Positions 16,715 to 30,293 are shown, counted from the stretch's first letter. The stretch is 64,000 nt of DNA from Sinohyriopsis cumingii (GCA_028554795.2 CM068831.1:58775180-58839179); one strand, 5' to 3'. Numbers and translations are program-made. The notes: generated by a model from the sequence alone, not told the origin.

Positions 16715-17476
16715 AGTGCGAAACAACTGGAACTTTTCCTACCGTAAGTTTTCTTTACAGGTAGGTAATTATAATTATAGCCTGAAACGATTAAGAAAGA
16801 GATGGTTCTTTTCCAATAAACCGTCAGCTCAATTCCCTACTCCCACAATATTTCTGGATCCGCCATTGGCATAGAAACGGTTAAAACTTAAAACTAAATT
16901 TCAGTCCATGACAAGTTGTAGAAACCATATGGAAAATATCTTTGATTAGCGAATACTTGTAACCTACCAGTTCTTGTTGTCGGAATTTTTTAACAATCAT
17001 TTTTACTGCATCCGCTCGCTCTTTGCTTAAATATAAAGTGATGTTATATTTTATTTGTTATCAGTTCATCCTGTCTGAGTGTGTTGGGGATCGGGTGGGT
17101 TGAAGAAAATGCTGTCCTTCCCTTGTCTGAAGGGGGAGGGGGAATGAACGCCAAGAAAAACGAGGAAGAACAGTAGAAGTTTTAAAAAATACGAATGGAT
17201 ATCATATTTAAGGGCATATATTTCCGAAAAACAGAAAATAAAACAGTTCCAGAGTTCGATATCGCCAGTGGTGATACCATTTTTATCGTCACTATTAATT
17301 GTTCACGCACTGATGCATTTATGTATTTCTTTATGTAGATGTAAGGAAATAATTCACACGTGAAATGGAAATCTTATGTTGACAGGATTGGTGAAGCTAT
17401 TTGTGCAAAATGCAAAATATTTCCACTTCACAAGCGAAATATTTTTTTTTACATCTACAAAACAAATTAGTTTCCT

Positions 17477-17493
17477 ATTATTATTATTATTAT

Positions 17494-17530
<37 letters not shown>
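17477..17530. repeat. (TTA)n followed by (GATA)n microsatellite
   Basis: TTA units (17,477-17,492) run straight into nine GATA units (17,494-17,530). Confidence 0.95.
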
Positions 17531-18210
17531 TCAAAGGACGTCAATATGCATGGATTTTAGCCGATCTTTAGAGAGTATCAACGTTAGTACTTAAATTGCA
17601 GAGATGAGATGGTATCGTGCAGCTCACGTATATGTCACTTATACCTTGATTGTGTTTTCCTCCTTATGAATGAACCTTAGAGTGCATACTCTGTCAGTGT
17701 ACACTGACAATGGATCGTGTGCAAACATCGTCAGTACCCACATACAATGGACCATGGGCATACCTTTTCAATGTCCACCAAATGTGGAGTTTCTGAGTGT
17801 ATCGATTTGGACTTTTGATATTTTATGATCTGACCTCAGTTAAGAGCATTCCGATGACAACATTTTACCGGTACTATATTTAGCCAGATAATTTCTGATT
17901 TACCCTTAATATATAATATGTATGTATGTGAATAAGACCCCTTTCTGTAGTCATTCGCCCCATGCGCCGTAACAACTTCTTCCTTGTAGTCAGAGAGCCA
18001 ATTGTATAAGGTTATGCCTTTCAACACCCACATCATCCACTTAAAGCGCTAAATGTTTATTTGATACTTATGTATGGGGAAAATTTATATATACTTCCTA
18101 CTTTATCTATTGCTGAAAATGGCGTCTAAAGTGCTACCGGAAATTGTTCAATGTCGATTAATACTACGGATGATATGTCAGTTTTAAAGCATCCAAAACT
18201 TAGGTAGGGG

Positions 18211-18212
<2 letters not shown>

Positions 18213-18267
<55 letters not shown>
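18213..18267. repeat. (AT)n microsatellite
   Basis: A pure AT dinucleotide tract of about 54 bp. Confidence 0.95.
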
Positions 18268-18271
<4 letters not shown>

Positions 18272-19908
18272 GTATTAGGCAATAAACATATCAGACTGTA
18301 GGGTTGATAAAAAAGTTAATAGGCGTATAAAACACAACATATGAGACTTTCACGTACACGGGAATAGCATGATCTGCACACAAAAATGTCACCATATTTG
18401 TGATGTCCTTACACTCTTCGTCCATTTGTATGATGTGTAAACCTAATATATATTGTCGGAAATTAAATGATATAATTAGTTTGGTTTACTCGTCTATTAT
18501 GAAATCGAGTCCGGTTCACACGTTGGTCTGTGTACCAGTCTAATGCCCATTCAAGTTCAACGAGTTTTTCTCAGTCAAAAATTCACCACAGTGGTTAATG
18601 AAGCTCCCAAAAATAATGTTTTATCCTACCAGGAATTCGCTTATTTTCAGAGATGAAATAAGAGCCTCATACAGTGGTCATATGTTCTCTATGCAGACGA
18701 TGCAAAAGATGGAACCAAGGTAACAGCTGATGCTATAACACCCCATAGCATTATCTCTAGCTAGTTTTCAATTCAGTCTCCACCTTTGCAACATGTTACT
18801 GGGATATTTATATCATGGCACTGTAGTAAAACCCGACAAAAAATCCTTTCATTATCTTTTAGTAATTGCTCTCCATACGGACGATCTTTACAAGACAGCC
18901 TATGAATATTTTAGTTAACTCTAACGTTGACACACAAACAATCGTACCTAGAACTCACCTACGTGTTTAAGTCAAATTAAAGAGTTAGAAATGATTGCCA
19001 ATACTCTGTACAAAACAATTACAACAGAGTTTATAAACATGTGACTGGAATTATACGCTTCTATCCATGGAGAAAATGTCTTCCTGACCAATAGTCTACA
19101 CTGCTTTAAAACAGCGAACTTCAGTCCAAATTATCCGTCACCTACATATGTTCCAATCAAGTCTAATAAGTTGTTTTTCCTCGTGCAAAGAGAAAGATAC
19201 CCTGATAGACTCTGAAAAAGTGCATAACAAGTCTCAAACATATGAACATGTAAGACAAGAGACAGACAGTTGAGCGACTCTTTTTCTTCGAGATTACAGA
19301 TCAAATAAAACTACAAAATTTTTTTATATCTTCTGGTCATTGTCCGAAATCTCAAATAAATTAACAAATCAACAAACCGTGGTGCGGCGGTATTGTCTGG
19401 CTAGAAAGAAACCAGAAATTCCAACTCGTCCTGCAATGTGTCACTCATATACATTGGCAATATTTATAAAGTAAAGTCCATTAGAGTATTTTTTATTTTT
19501 GGATCCAAATGAGTATTTACGAACTGATGTCTAATGGATAGTTTATTAATTTATCATCTAAATAACTATTTACAAACTGATGTCCACTGGATCATTTATT
19601 AATTTATGATCTAATATGTATATTTTCGCGACATATATAGTTTTTCAAATAACTCATCCGTCATGTAAAGATCTATATTTTTTTAGATTCTGACGGAATA
19701 GTACATTGAAATGATTACGGGGGGGGGGGATGCATATTCCTTCATACAATAGCACATAATATATCACAAAATGAAGGAAATCGAATTCCGTTAATTAATT
19801 TCCTAGTATGACAAGATAACATCCCTAAACAGTACCAAATAAAACAAAAACTCTATCGAGACAAATTTAAAGATTTAATTGTATCTACCAAAATAAAATT
19901 ACCTAAAT

Positions 19909-19945
<37 letters not shown>

Positions 19946-19948
19946 TCA

Positions 19949-19980
<32 letters not shown>

Positions 19981-19981
19981 A
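19909..19981. repeat. (TAA)n/(TTA)n inverted microsatellite
   Basis: About ten AAT units, an ACATC interruption, then about eleven ATT units. The two halves are complementary and could fold into a long hairpin. Confidence 0.9.
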
Positions 19982-21187
19982 TTTAATTTATTGCATCGTG
20001 ATGTAGAACTATCTCTTTCGAAATGATGCAACAAATACTTTCTCAAAACATTTTACAATGTATGACCTTTTGTTCTTGATAACAGAATAGTTGAACAATC
20101 TTCCAGCGCACCATATGTCGTTATATAAGCATTTCTGTTATGTAAGAGAATGAGAATATATAAGAAAATGTCATCCCAATTGATTCAATATAGGTCTCCA
20201 ACTTTCATCAGTCACGGTGATGCCACTATTACGTTTTCCACTATATTTTTTAAGTAACAGGAGTGTTAGCGTATGATTTTTCATTCGATATATCGGTTCA
20301 AACTAACAACACAAACACAGTCAAAATATTGAGACGTTAACTATTCCATTATTTCCACATCACTGTTGTGTTGTTTCCTCATTCACCGACTTGGGGCTCG
20401 TGCTCTCCCCAATCATGTCATTTACACCATCAGCACCATCACCTGTAAAGATAAGATTAGTTAAATGAAGGGAAGATGGAGGAAAGGAAACATGATCTGG
20501 TACATCAGAACATGAAAATCTGATTCCTACCTATCGTCCCTAGAAAGGCAGTCTAGTTGAAAATCACGCAGCATGCTTTGCAATACTTGTTCATTCATAG
20601 CTTTATATTTGGTAAGACTTTTCAAATTGGGTTTTAAAGAATGCATACTAATACGTAAAGTGGGTTTTACTATTTAATAACGTTTGAAAAATGAATGGGT
20701 GGTTGTGAATTGTCTAAAATACTTGTTCATTATCTCTGGAAAAAGTAATTTTATATGCTAAATGTTGTAAATCATAAAACATTTTTTTCTTAATACACTT
20801 TTAAAGTTACAGTACCATAATATGATAATCCAAACTCGAAAGGGTTTTTAATACAGTATATATAGCTGTCATTTTTATAAGCATGATAATACGCTCATTT
20901 AAGGTCCATGTTTAAGCTTTGAAAACCAAATTTAACAATTCATTTTGATCCTCGAATGAAAACGGTCAGTGTCAAAATGTTGATTAACTTTGCAAACAAC
21001 CTAGTTGTCCTCAATCATATATTTAAATGACATAATTTTATCTCCCTTTATTGCCTCCAGTACTCGCAATTTTTTTCCTCACCAGTTAATTAATTGTATA
21101 TTCTTTAATAATTAAGAAATATCATATTTATGTCAAATTGCCCCTTCTGCCATCAGGTTGTCTTCGTCAATATTGTCAAAAATTAGT

Positions 21188-21436
21188 TGTTGTTGTTGTT
21201 GGGTTTAACGCCATTTTTCAGCACACGATAGGCTATACATGGCGGCCAGTATTAATGGTGGAGGAATAACCCGGGAAAACCCCGGAAAGAACCACCGACC
21301 CACGAGAAGCTATTGGCAAGCTTTTTCACATACCCACATTAGCCGAATCCGAGGCTCGAACCCACGCAGACAAAGGTGAGATGGCAGTGATCCGTAACGG
21401 AGAGCACTTTAGACCTCTCGGCCACTCGGGGCCTCC
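21188..21436 (-). mobile_element. tRNA-derived SINE, 249 bp
   Basis: Read on the minus strand, it starts with a tRNA-like head (A-box-like GGCCGAGAGGTCTAAAG, B-box GGGTTCGAGCCTCG). The body ends with TGGCGTTAAACCCAACAAC and an (AAC)n tail. It is flanked by near-identical 12-bp duplications TCAAAAATTAGT (21176-21187) and TCAAACATTAGT (21437-21448). A second copy of exactly the same length lies at 33594-33842. It sits in the intron between exons 4 and 5 of copy 3. Confidence 0.92.
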
Positions 21437-21448
21437 TCAAACATTAGT

Positions 21449-23350
21449 ACTAACAGTTAAATGTTATAACTACTTTACATAATTAGTATATACTGTATAA
21501 GTGTGCTTTATTTATTTATGCGCATTAACGTTGGGATATTATGAGAACCTCCGTATGTCCGCCGCCCGTCGGTTGGTCTGCCTGTCACAACAGGTGAAAA
21601 CTCACGTCATCTGGTATCTTATCCATATGTTTACCTTTACCGGGTGATTATATATTATATTTTCAAATATTATTGTGACTAAAGTTAATGGCTGCAGTTA
21701 TACCAGCAAATCCACATCATGTTTGATTCCGGGAGAATTTCTATTATATTGTCTATTGTTATTGTGACCAAAGCTAATGAACGCATTTATACCAGCAAAT
21801 CAACATCATATATGAAACGGAATTATAGGTTACTGCAGTTGTATGGGAAAATATTAACGAGTTTTTTGGATGGAAATACTGCACGACCTTGGGAGTGCAG
21901 TATATCCATCCAACAAAACGAGTTCATATTTTCCCATACAAATGCAGTAACCTTTTTATGATATGCTCATTTTCTCATTCTACCTAAGGTTTAATTATAT
22001 AAACAAAAATACACTACAAGAAACAAAGTAACCGAATGCATGCCGTATTCCAAACTAAATACACAAGCGCAGATTCATCATTACACAACAACAACATTAT
22101 TATTGCTCACATAACTCCGCCCAGATAAACTTAAATTTAGTCGCGCGCTAGACATAACTTTCTAAAGAAAATAGCGTTTTGGTCTACTTAAAATTGAAAT
22201 TTTGAGTCATATTATGAATGAATGCGCATTGCATCAACTTTTCCATTTGATCTGGAATAAATAAATTTTGGTATTTTTGTCGTTTCTACGAAATTTCGTG
22301 ATTATGGACTGGATTTATCTGTACCAATTCTACATGAAGTACGTCGGATTTCAGCGGAGACGGAGCAGCGTGTTGACATCTGCAAGTGTGTTTATGTTCT
22401 GTCATGGAATGTTTGAAATTATAATGTCGGGAAATATGAAGTCTTTCAATTGCAATTATCAAAAAGACGCTATGGAATATAATGTTTATTTCATTTTAGT
22501 GCAGTAAAGAGGATGTAATTGCACTTGGAATATAGTCGAAATTACAGTACAATATCGAAATGTATAATCAAGCTTGATAACCCATGACATGGCTCATGTA
22601 ATTCGGATTTGCAGAACTAAGAAAGTACATTTTGAGGAAATTCAGGATGTGAAACTGGAAGTATATTTTTGCTCTTCTTATTACCAGCTAAAGAAGACAG
22701 TTTATTCCTTGTCGCTTGCATCTTACTGGTAGGAACCCAGCAATTTTATGAAATATGGCGTCTATCGCCCGCCTAAATCCGAAATATTGTATCAAAAGAG
22801 TTAACGCGGAAGGTGGAAAAGCAGCTGCTATGTGGCAGTCTACGAAACATCTGCTTTTGTTCATTCAGAAACAAATTTAATCAACCAAAACGTAAAGCGC
22901 CTACTACGTGTGTGTACATGATTTGTTTACAAAGTAATCATGCAGCCATCGCTGCACATTTCTGATATCACGTTCAGTCGCCTGCTTCCTTGAAAGATGT
23001 TCCTTTTGAGTATATAAATTCATCCACATTGTCAACGTTGGCGTCTCTACTATCAGATCGCTCAAACAGTTGGTTTACTTCATCTGCAGACAAATAAAAT
23101 AAATCAAAAGTGCTGGCGTCTGCGTCCGTTGTTTGTTTCCAAATAGAAAATAGTTCCTTTATTCACGTGAGTTCAATATGAAGTGAGCGCAAGTGCAATA
23201 TCGTAAAATATTGCACGATTCTGACAATGTAAAGGTAACGGAGAAAAAAAATTAGTATATAATAATATGAATTATTTCTGAGTAGCTCTAAAGTATTCGG
23301 TAGATGGGGGAGGTGGGGGATTATTATATATAATAAACCCATGGGGATTT
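21449..23350. other. Copy-3-specific intron insertion of unknown origin
   Basis: Alignment by eye with copy 2 shows intron sequence resuming near 23,360, so about 1.9 kb here has no counterpart in copy 2. It contains a ~57-bp direct repeat pair (about 21,668-21,725 and 21,755-21,812) and a hairpin (21,828-21,952). I see no transposase or reverse transcriptase in any frame. Confidence 0.55.
21828..21952. repeat. Imperfect inverted repeat, ~57-bp arms
   Basis: Arms 21828-21884 and 21895-21952 are reverse complements with about five mismatches, and a 10-bp loop separates them. It could be a small foldback or MITE-like element. Confidence 0.85.
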
Positions 23351-25863
23351 GGAATGAAAGGCCACTGTGGTTGCTCTATTTGTTGTTCATTTAGTTATTT
23401 TATTGTTTTCCTGTCCTGCTTTTTGTTTTTAAACAGGTACGTGTTTTATTTATCACTCATATAAAAACTTACTGGTAAAAATGAGTGGTGCTGTCTCAAA
23501 TTCATCTACATCCAACATCTGATCACCTAAATAAATGAAAATTGAGGAATTAAAAGACAAAATGATTTCATAGCACTATATTTACGAGGGAAACTAACAA
23601 GGGTATAGGATAGCGATTCTTTCATATACAAGGACTATTACCAAATAATAATTTCATTATAGCATAGTGTCATTTAGTCATGGTATTTGTGAACATCATA
23701 AACGGATCTTCTTCCACAACTCCAGAATCAATATGCGGATTAATGAAATTTTCTTTTAAACAAAATATGTTCAGGACAAGGAGAAATGCATCGAATATGT
23801 CGGTATTGCGTAAAGACATCAACAATCAATGGTTCTTTACGCCATGAAAATTCTAAATGATCTTTTCAATACAATAGATGCTGATGCTGCCCGAGCCGCA
23901 TTTAAGCCTTATATGTTCATGATGTTAAATACATAACTAGGAATGTAGAACATCCTGTAAGTACACTTGGGATTATGTTATTCTAACGTACGTGTGCAGA
24001 AACATACATGCTGGAAAGAAAATAATAAATATATCTGAACATATTATATCATTCATTTAAAATAGTATTAAGCATTGAAACCAGACATATACGTACATAA
24101 GGGTTTACATCTAGGCATGGCTTGGGACATTTTGTTATATCAATTAGCAATTCAGACTGCAAATCTTCCTTTAGTTACGCAGGGAATACAAGATATCAAC
24201 TTACCATCAACATCTGCAGACTGGAATATATCGTACACCTCCTCCAGCGGCAGTTTTTCAGCTGATGCAAACTCTTATGGAGATATCAACTTGTCACCGT
24301 TCAGGTCGTAATGGCTGAAATCAGGCGACAGTGGTACAGCTTGGTACTGGACATCTGCCATCACAAAGTCGGAGGTCTAAAATGATGAAGAATGACCCTG
24401 AGAGACCGTGTTGTTAGTATTATGAATGTATTGTATTCATGTAATCTTTTTTGAAAGCATGAAGTCGTTGTTAAGTTTTAAAAAGATTTTTTTTATATAT
24501 AAAACTCGATTCCTTACAGCATCTGTGGATTCTGCCGGTTGTCACAGAGTAAATTAAGCAATTAAGTAAGCTCTATTCTATGTTCTTACCTGACCTTTCA
24601 TTAATATGTGTTCAACATGATTTACTTAACCGATATAATTATAATCTTTGATCGAAACGAACTGCGTTCGGCATACGTCTTTGCATCACATTTCAAGTTT
24701 TGAACAATGCGCTTGTTGTACAAATGATCGAAAAAAATAGATATCTTACCTATGAAACGTGTTTTGTTTCTCTGTCGCTTGAATTATTAATTCTAGATGA
24801 GAATTCAAGATCTAGAGAGCACAGAAAGTGCTCAATAATTGAAAACTGTCAATATATTTTAAAATTCTTGTAGAAACAATCAAATTAAGATTGCGCCTTA
24901 CAGATCTTGAAAAGTCCTAAACTGCCTAAACGGTTAAGAGAAAATGCATACCATACAAATTTCTTCTAATTTTAAAATTGCTACCCAGAGAGTTGTTATA
25001 TACAGTTTGCAAGTTATCGAAAGACATTTCAATTTATAACTTAATTTATACATAGAAGAACTTTTTTTCTTACACTTCTTTTACAAATCCTCCTACATAC
25101 AGCATGACACCCAATTCCGGTGACAGCAGGGTGTAGACCTACAGCTGAACCTACACCAGGGCACACCTTCGAACAGGTAAGTGGACATATCACTGGTTTT
25201 ATTATTCTCCGAACCTCACGACCTACTCTCCTTACTGCATTGACCACGCGGCTCTTAAAACGCCGGAATCGGAAGGCTTCAGAATCATTCAGCAATACAG
25301 CAGTCAAAACAAAGAGAATCAAACACGTCCTGGGCTTCATTTTGAACATGTCTACGCCTACAAATGAAATATATAGATGTTAAAAAAATATTCGGAATAC
25401 AAGTAATCATTAAATTATAATAGGCGAATACTCGAAAGACCTGGGATCACAGTGAAATGTATATTTCTTGCATCTAATTATTTTTAACAAAAAGATTTTT
25501 CTGAATGATATACCTCTCCTAGACAAAATAAAATAAGGGCCATGATGAGTCAATGGCTATCATGTTTTACTCGCCACCACAAGTATACAAGTTCGATTCC
25601 TACCATCACAGCAGCCATGGTCAGCTACCGTTGTGTATACCTGGCTAAGACGCTTTGTTCCAATTGCCTTGGCACTAAATAACTTTCACGTCTTCATGTG
25701 AAATGAAACTTCTAGTCCAGCCAAATTAAAGGAAACTAGCTACATAGTGAGAACACAAATTAGTATTTGTATTCCTCTGTCGGAAATTGATAGAACATTT
25801 GTTTATGAAATGTTTTCTTATGTGCATGAACAAACTTATCTTGACTGAGTGATCGATACTTAC

Positions 25864-25924
25864 AGCATCTGCAACAAATTTCAAGACGTATACTGCGATT
25901 TATTGGTGCACATTTCTTTATACA
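25864..25924 (-). promoter_or_regulatory. TATA box and non-coding exon 1 of copy 3
   Basis: Minus-strand TGTATAAAG (25916-25924) lies 52 nt upstream of a GTAAGTATCG donor. The intervening TTGTTGCAGATG is shared with copy 2. Confidence 0.65.
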
Positions 25925-26853
25925 GATTGGCCAATTCGTATATTCCAGAAAAATATTAACAGATGGTGCCCATCTCCACGAATGCGTGACATGCAAAAAT
26001 GAGATTGGGAAAATAAAGTACGTCTGTAATCATGCAACTTAAGATAAAAGTGTTACATGATACAAACGTAAACTGTTTCACTTTTGCAATGACTACAACA
26101 ATAGGTATTTAAATTGCATGATTCATCTGTTAAAAATCCATATAATGATAACACCGTTGGATGGGGATTGATACATTGCAGAGACAAGTATTTTTACACT
26201 TTAAAGAAATTAAAATTGTTTACCTATTATTTAATTGCTATTCCTGCCTTCAGACTTGAATTATATGGCCTTGATTACCTTGCAGACGCTTCACCCAAAT
26301 TCAGATTATTGGTTAATTTCGGTATCCAATCAAGGCACGTGTCCTCCTCAACCCTATTTTATTTCTCTGTTGTTTTAAATCATATATATGAGAACGATAC
26401 ACGTTAAAATATGCAATTCACAAGTTTTTATTATGATATTCTTTCGAGAATTCTATCGCATACACTGGTGGATCTTGGAGGTGCACCCTCCACACACACA
26501 CACCTAAAAATGCGTGCGAAACAAACGGAACCTATCCTACAGTAAGTTTTCTTTACAGTTAGATGATTAAATTTTGCCTGTTACATAGACTACCTGCCTA
26601 CGTGTTTATCCTCCAACTCCCCCTACCCTAATAATTCTGGATCCGCCATTAGCATAGAAACAGGTAATACTTAACGTTGAAGTTCGGTCAATGACAAGTT
26701 GTATAAACAATGTAGGAGACTATTTTAGATAAGCACTTCTTGTGACCCACCTGTTGTTGTTTGGGGTTTGTTTAAACATTCTTTACCGCACCTGCTTGTC
26801 ACTTTTATAAATATAAAGTGATGGTATATTTTATTTGTTATTTGTTAATCCTG
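25925..26853. other. Upstream flank of copy 3, no gene seen
   Basis: Paralogous to about 16,155-17,073. It ends in the 6-bp target ATCCTG (26848-26853) of the palindromic element. Confidence 0.6.
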
Positions 26854-27330
26854 AGTAGTGAGGGGGGAGGGATTAGCGTCAATGGGAATTATTAGTACAA
26901 AATACCCCTGGGACAGATTAGCGTCAATGGAAATTTAACATGGAGAAAAATCGTGGGTCAGATTAGCGTCAAGGGAAATTAACATGGAGAAAAATTGTGG
27001 GACGGTTTAGCGTCAAAGGAATTTAAACAGGGTGGGACTTTATAGCGTCAAGGGAAATTGAACATGGGGAATAGGGTTTGGGCTTGTCTAGGGACAAGGG
27101 GAATGGAACAGGGGACTATAGTGTGGGTCTGTCTAGGGACAATGGGAATTTAACATGGGGAATAGATCGTGGGACTGTCTAGGGACAATGGGAAATTTAA
27201 CATTACGGAAACCCCTGGGGGATTTGGCCTCAAGGGAATTTAACATATGGAAATTGAACATGGTGGATCTGTATAGCGTCAAGGGGAATTGAACATGGTG
27301 GGACTATCTAGGGACAATGATGGTAGAGGG
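26854..27330. repeat. Terminal iteron array of the palindromic element (left)
   Basis: About ten degenerate 40-50-bp units contain TTAGCGTCAATGGAAATTTA or CTAGGGACAATGGGAATTTA followed by ACATGG. The inverted copy is at about 40,305-40,782. The TIRs of the second Polinton are built from the same kind of unit. Confidence 0.85.
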
Positions 27331-27587
27331 TCAAACACAACAGAGACAGAAACATACATACACTAGTACAAGCGTGGGATTTATATATAAAGCATTACCA
27401 AGACCTGAAATCTTGCTGGGGTGTTCAACAATTTGCATAATTGTAATGATGCTATAAATAGCTATAATCAAGGAAATGCTCAACGACAAAATGGATGTGA
27501 CTAAAAGTAACGTTAAAATGACGAAATTGTCCCAGAATTTAAAGGAAAATAAACATATCCCCGAAAATTAAGTTACAATGGTTTAGA

Positions 27588-28121
27588 CTAAAATGGATAA
27601 AATTAGTAACTACTTACAATATCAACTTCTGTGACGATCGTGGATAAATGCCTATGTATCTATAATCAGCTGAAATTCCTATGAAATCCCACTATCTATT
27701 TATAGCTCCAACTTGTGGGTTTTTCCTTTGGAAAATCCCACTATCTTTTTATAGCCTCAGCTTGAGTGACGTTCCTGTTTATGAATTCTAGTATATATGT
27801 ATAGCTACAAAATGTGGAAATCCCCAAATCGATATTTATAGTCTCAAAATTTCCAGCGTCAGTGACGTCACTGTACTGAACACTAGGGGATAAATGGCAA
27901 CAGTGTTGCAAGTGGCTGACCTGAATACGCGCTACTGTAGGTAGGTAGGTAGAGTGTATCTGATAGGAATAAAGTGAGTTTTATAAGGACAAACAAAGAC
28001 CAATACACACACACACACACACACACACAGAGGGAAGAGGAAAAAACAAACACCAAATATACTATCCACACTCGGGAGGAAGAAAAAAAAAACAACCAAA
28101 TATACGATCTACACAACGTAC

Positions 28122-28153
<32 letters not shown>

Positions 28154-29113
28154 TATAAAATGGATTAAATTAGTAACTACTTACAATATCAACTTCTGTG
28201 ACGATCGTGGATAAATACCTATGTATCTATAATCAGCTGAAATTCCTATGAAATCCCACTATCTATTTATAGCTCCAACTTGTGGGTTTTTCCCTTGGAA
28301 AATCCCACTATCTTTTTATAGCCTCAGCTTGAGTGACGTTCCTGTTTATGAATTCTAGTATATATGTATAGCTACAAAATGTGGAAATCCCCAAGTCGAT
28401 ATTTATAGTCTCAAAATTTCCAGCGTCAGTGACGTCACTGTACTGAACACTAGGGGATAAATGGCAACAGTGTTGCAAGTGGCTGACCTGAATACGCGCT
28501 ACTGTAGGTAGGTAGGTAGGTAGAGTGTATCTAATAGGGATAAAGTGAGTTTTATAGGGACAGAGACCAATACACACACACACACACACACGCGCGCGCG
28601 CGCAGACACACTCACACACACACACACACACACACACACTATAAAATGGATAAAATTAGTAACTACTTACAATATCAACTTCTGTGACGATCGTGGATAA
28701 ATACCTATGTATCTATAATCAGCTGAAATTCCTATGAAATCCCACTATCTATTTATAGCTCCAACTTGTGGGTTTTTCCTTTGGAAAATCCCACTATCTT
28801 TTTATAGCCTCAGCTTGAGTGACGTTCCTGTTTATGAATTCTAGTATATATGTATAGCTACAAAATGTGGAAATCCCCAAATCGATATTTATAGTCTCAA
28901 AATTTCCAGCGTCAGTGACGTCACTGTACTGAACACTAGGGGATAAATGGCAACAGTGTTGCAAGTGGCTGACCTGAATACGCGCTACTGTAGGTAGGTA
29001 GGTAGAGTGTATCTGATAGGGATAAAGTGAGTTTTATAGGGACAAACAGAGACCAATACACACACACACACACACGCAACATACGCGCAGACACACTCAC
29101 ACACACACACACG

Positions 29114-29152
<39 letters not shown>

Positions 29153-29165
29153 ACACACACAGAGG
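27588..29165. repeat. Three tandem ~0.5-kb promoter-like units with (CA)n spacers
   Basis: Each unit starts near AAAATGGATAAAATTAGTAA. Each contains several TATTTATAG/TTTTATAG boxes, GTGACGTTCC, CRE-like AGTGACGTCACTG, a (GTAG)n tract and a terminal (CA)n run. Only one unit remains in the right arm. No open frame is conserved other than translations of (CA)n. Confidence 0.85.
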
Positions 29166-29271
29166 GAAGAGGAAAAAACAAACCCCAAATATACTATCCA
29201 CACTCGGGAGGAAGAAATAAACAACCAAATATACGATCTACACAACGTACGCTAACACACACATACACACA

Positions 29272-29309
<38 letters not shown>

Positions 29310-29916
29310 GCGCGCGCTCGCACACACCACAGAGGGAAGAAGAAGAAAACCATTATACACTATCCACACGGAGTGAAGAAATAACCCTTTATATATACTA
29401 TCAACAGAGAGTGAAGAAAATAACCCATTATATTCCATCAACACAGAGTGAAGAAGAAAAAGTTTTTTGAAAGCACCTAAGCCCTCACCTGCAATGACCA
29501 ACTCTGCCAAACACCTACACCCCACCCCACCCCCACTCCCAACACTACAAAACCCATTTAACCCGTTATTTTATGGCATCAGTGTGTGCTTTAGGAAACA
29601 TCAAGACACAAAAATGATGGATGAATAGACTGACTATTGTTTACGGACTTGCATGCCTAAAGAGCGTGCGTGAAGGAAAACATCCTTCCATTTCAATTCT
29701 AACTAAAACATGATCCTGAGGGATAGAGAGAGGTGAAAGAGCACAATTTCATAAAGTGTGAGTAAAAACAAAACACGCCATCCTTATTATACAATGTCAA
29801 GACCAAGAGACACTTACGTTTTCTTTCTGGTCTATTCTCTTTTAGAAGGTAGTATGAAATTTCACATCAGGGCCAACGCATCGGCTCACATTGTCAATTT
29901 TTCCATTTCCATGTCT

Positions 29917-30293
29917 TTACTGGCACAAGTTCTTCATCATCTTCAATTTCTTCTTCTTCTTCTTCAGAATCCCTCTTCTCTGTTTCGTCTTGTTTTTTGT
30001 TTCTTCTCTTTTCTCGTAGGGCACTCTGAATTCCAGTGTCCTTTCCCCTGACAACGATATTAGGTATCTTGACTTTTGTCTCTCTTTCTTAGACGAAGCA
30101 GGTATTTTGGAGACAAATACCCATTTACCTTTGCAGATATAGCAAACTTCATTAGCACACACTTTCGTATGACTCTCATCAAATCAACGACCAAAAGAGT
30201 AAGTTTTGTTGCCACTTTCGCCTGTGAATTATGCTTTCGTATGACTTTTAGCAAATATTTGACCAGCAGGTCGATCTGTGCTGACTCTTTCAT
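29917..30293 (-). pseudogene. Decayed zinc-knuckle gene, left arm
   Basis: It has a TATA box (CTGTATATAAGG on the minus strand, about 30,342) and an ATG at 30293 with an MKES..Q start, like the related gene at 56,921 (MEETSQIE). The remains of two CCHC knuckles, CYICKGK and CQGKGHWNSEC, lie in different frames with stops between. The same lesions occur in the right arm, so the decay predates or was copied with the arm duplication. Confidence 0.75.

Larger units (their letters stand above)
16154..20359. other. Intergenic and duplicated flank between copies 2 and 3
   Basis: It contains (CA)n, (GATA)n, (AT)n and (ATT)n arrays and no convincing gene. About 16,900-17,650 is paralogous to DNA on both sides of the palindromic element (26,690-26,853 and 40,783-41,340). 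It carries the unoccupied integration site ATCCTG at 17,068-17,073. About 18,950-20,340 is paralogous to 11,460-12,955. Confidence 0.65.
20360..25892 (-). pseudogene. Copy 3: six-cysteine / EF-hand gene with premature stop in exon 3
   Basis: Exons match copy 2 in length and splice phase: exon 1 ~25,864-25,892, exon 2 25074-25357 (ATG 25349), exon 3 24205-24376, exon 4 23473-23526, exon 5 20360-20442 (TGA 20360-20362). Codon 34 of exon 3 is TAA (24275-24277), within EF loop 1 after DLNGDKLISP, so only the secreted six-cysteine part and half an EF-hand would be made. Two exon junctions lie downstream, so nonsense-mediated decay would be expected. The exon 2 product differs from copy 2 by few residues, several of which raise positive charge (N to K, H to R, E to K). 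The intron 4 counterpart is 3.0 kb, against 0.9 kb in copy 2, because of insertions. A pseudogene or a truncated peptide are both possible. Confidence 0.8.

Noticed and set aside
17477..19981. CRISPR-like regular repeats
   Set aside because: These are eukaryotic microsatellites with no unique spacers between conserved repeats.
27883..29525. Many Cys-Val or Thr-His repeat open frames (also at 39,270-39,700)
   Set aside because: Translations of (CA)n/(GT)n tracts inside the tandem units.
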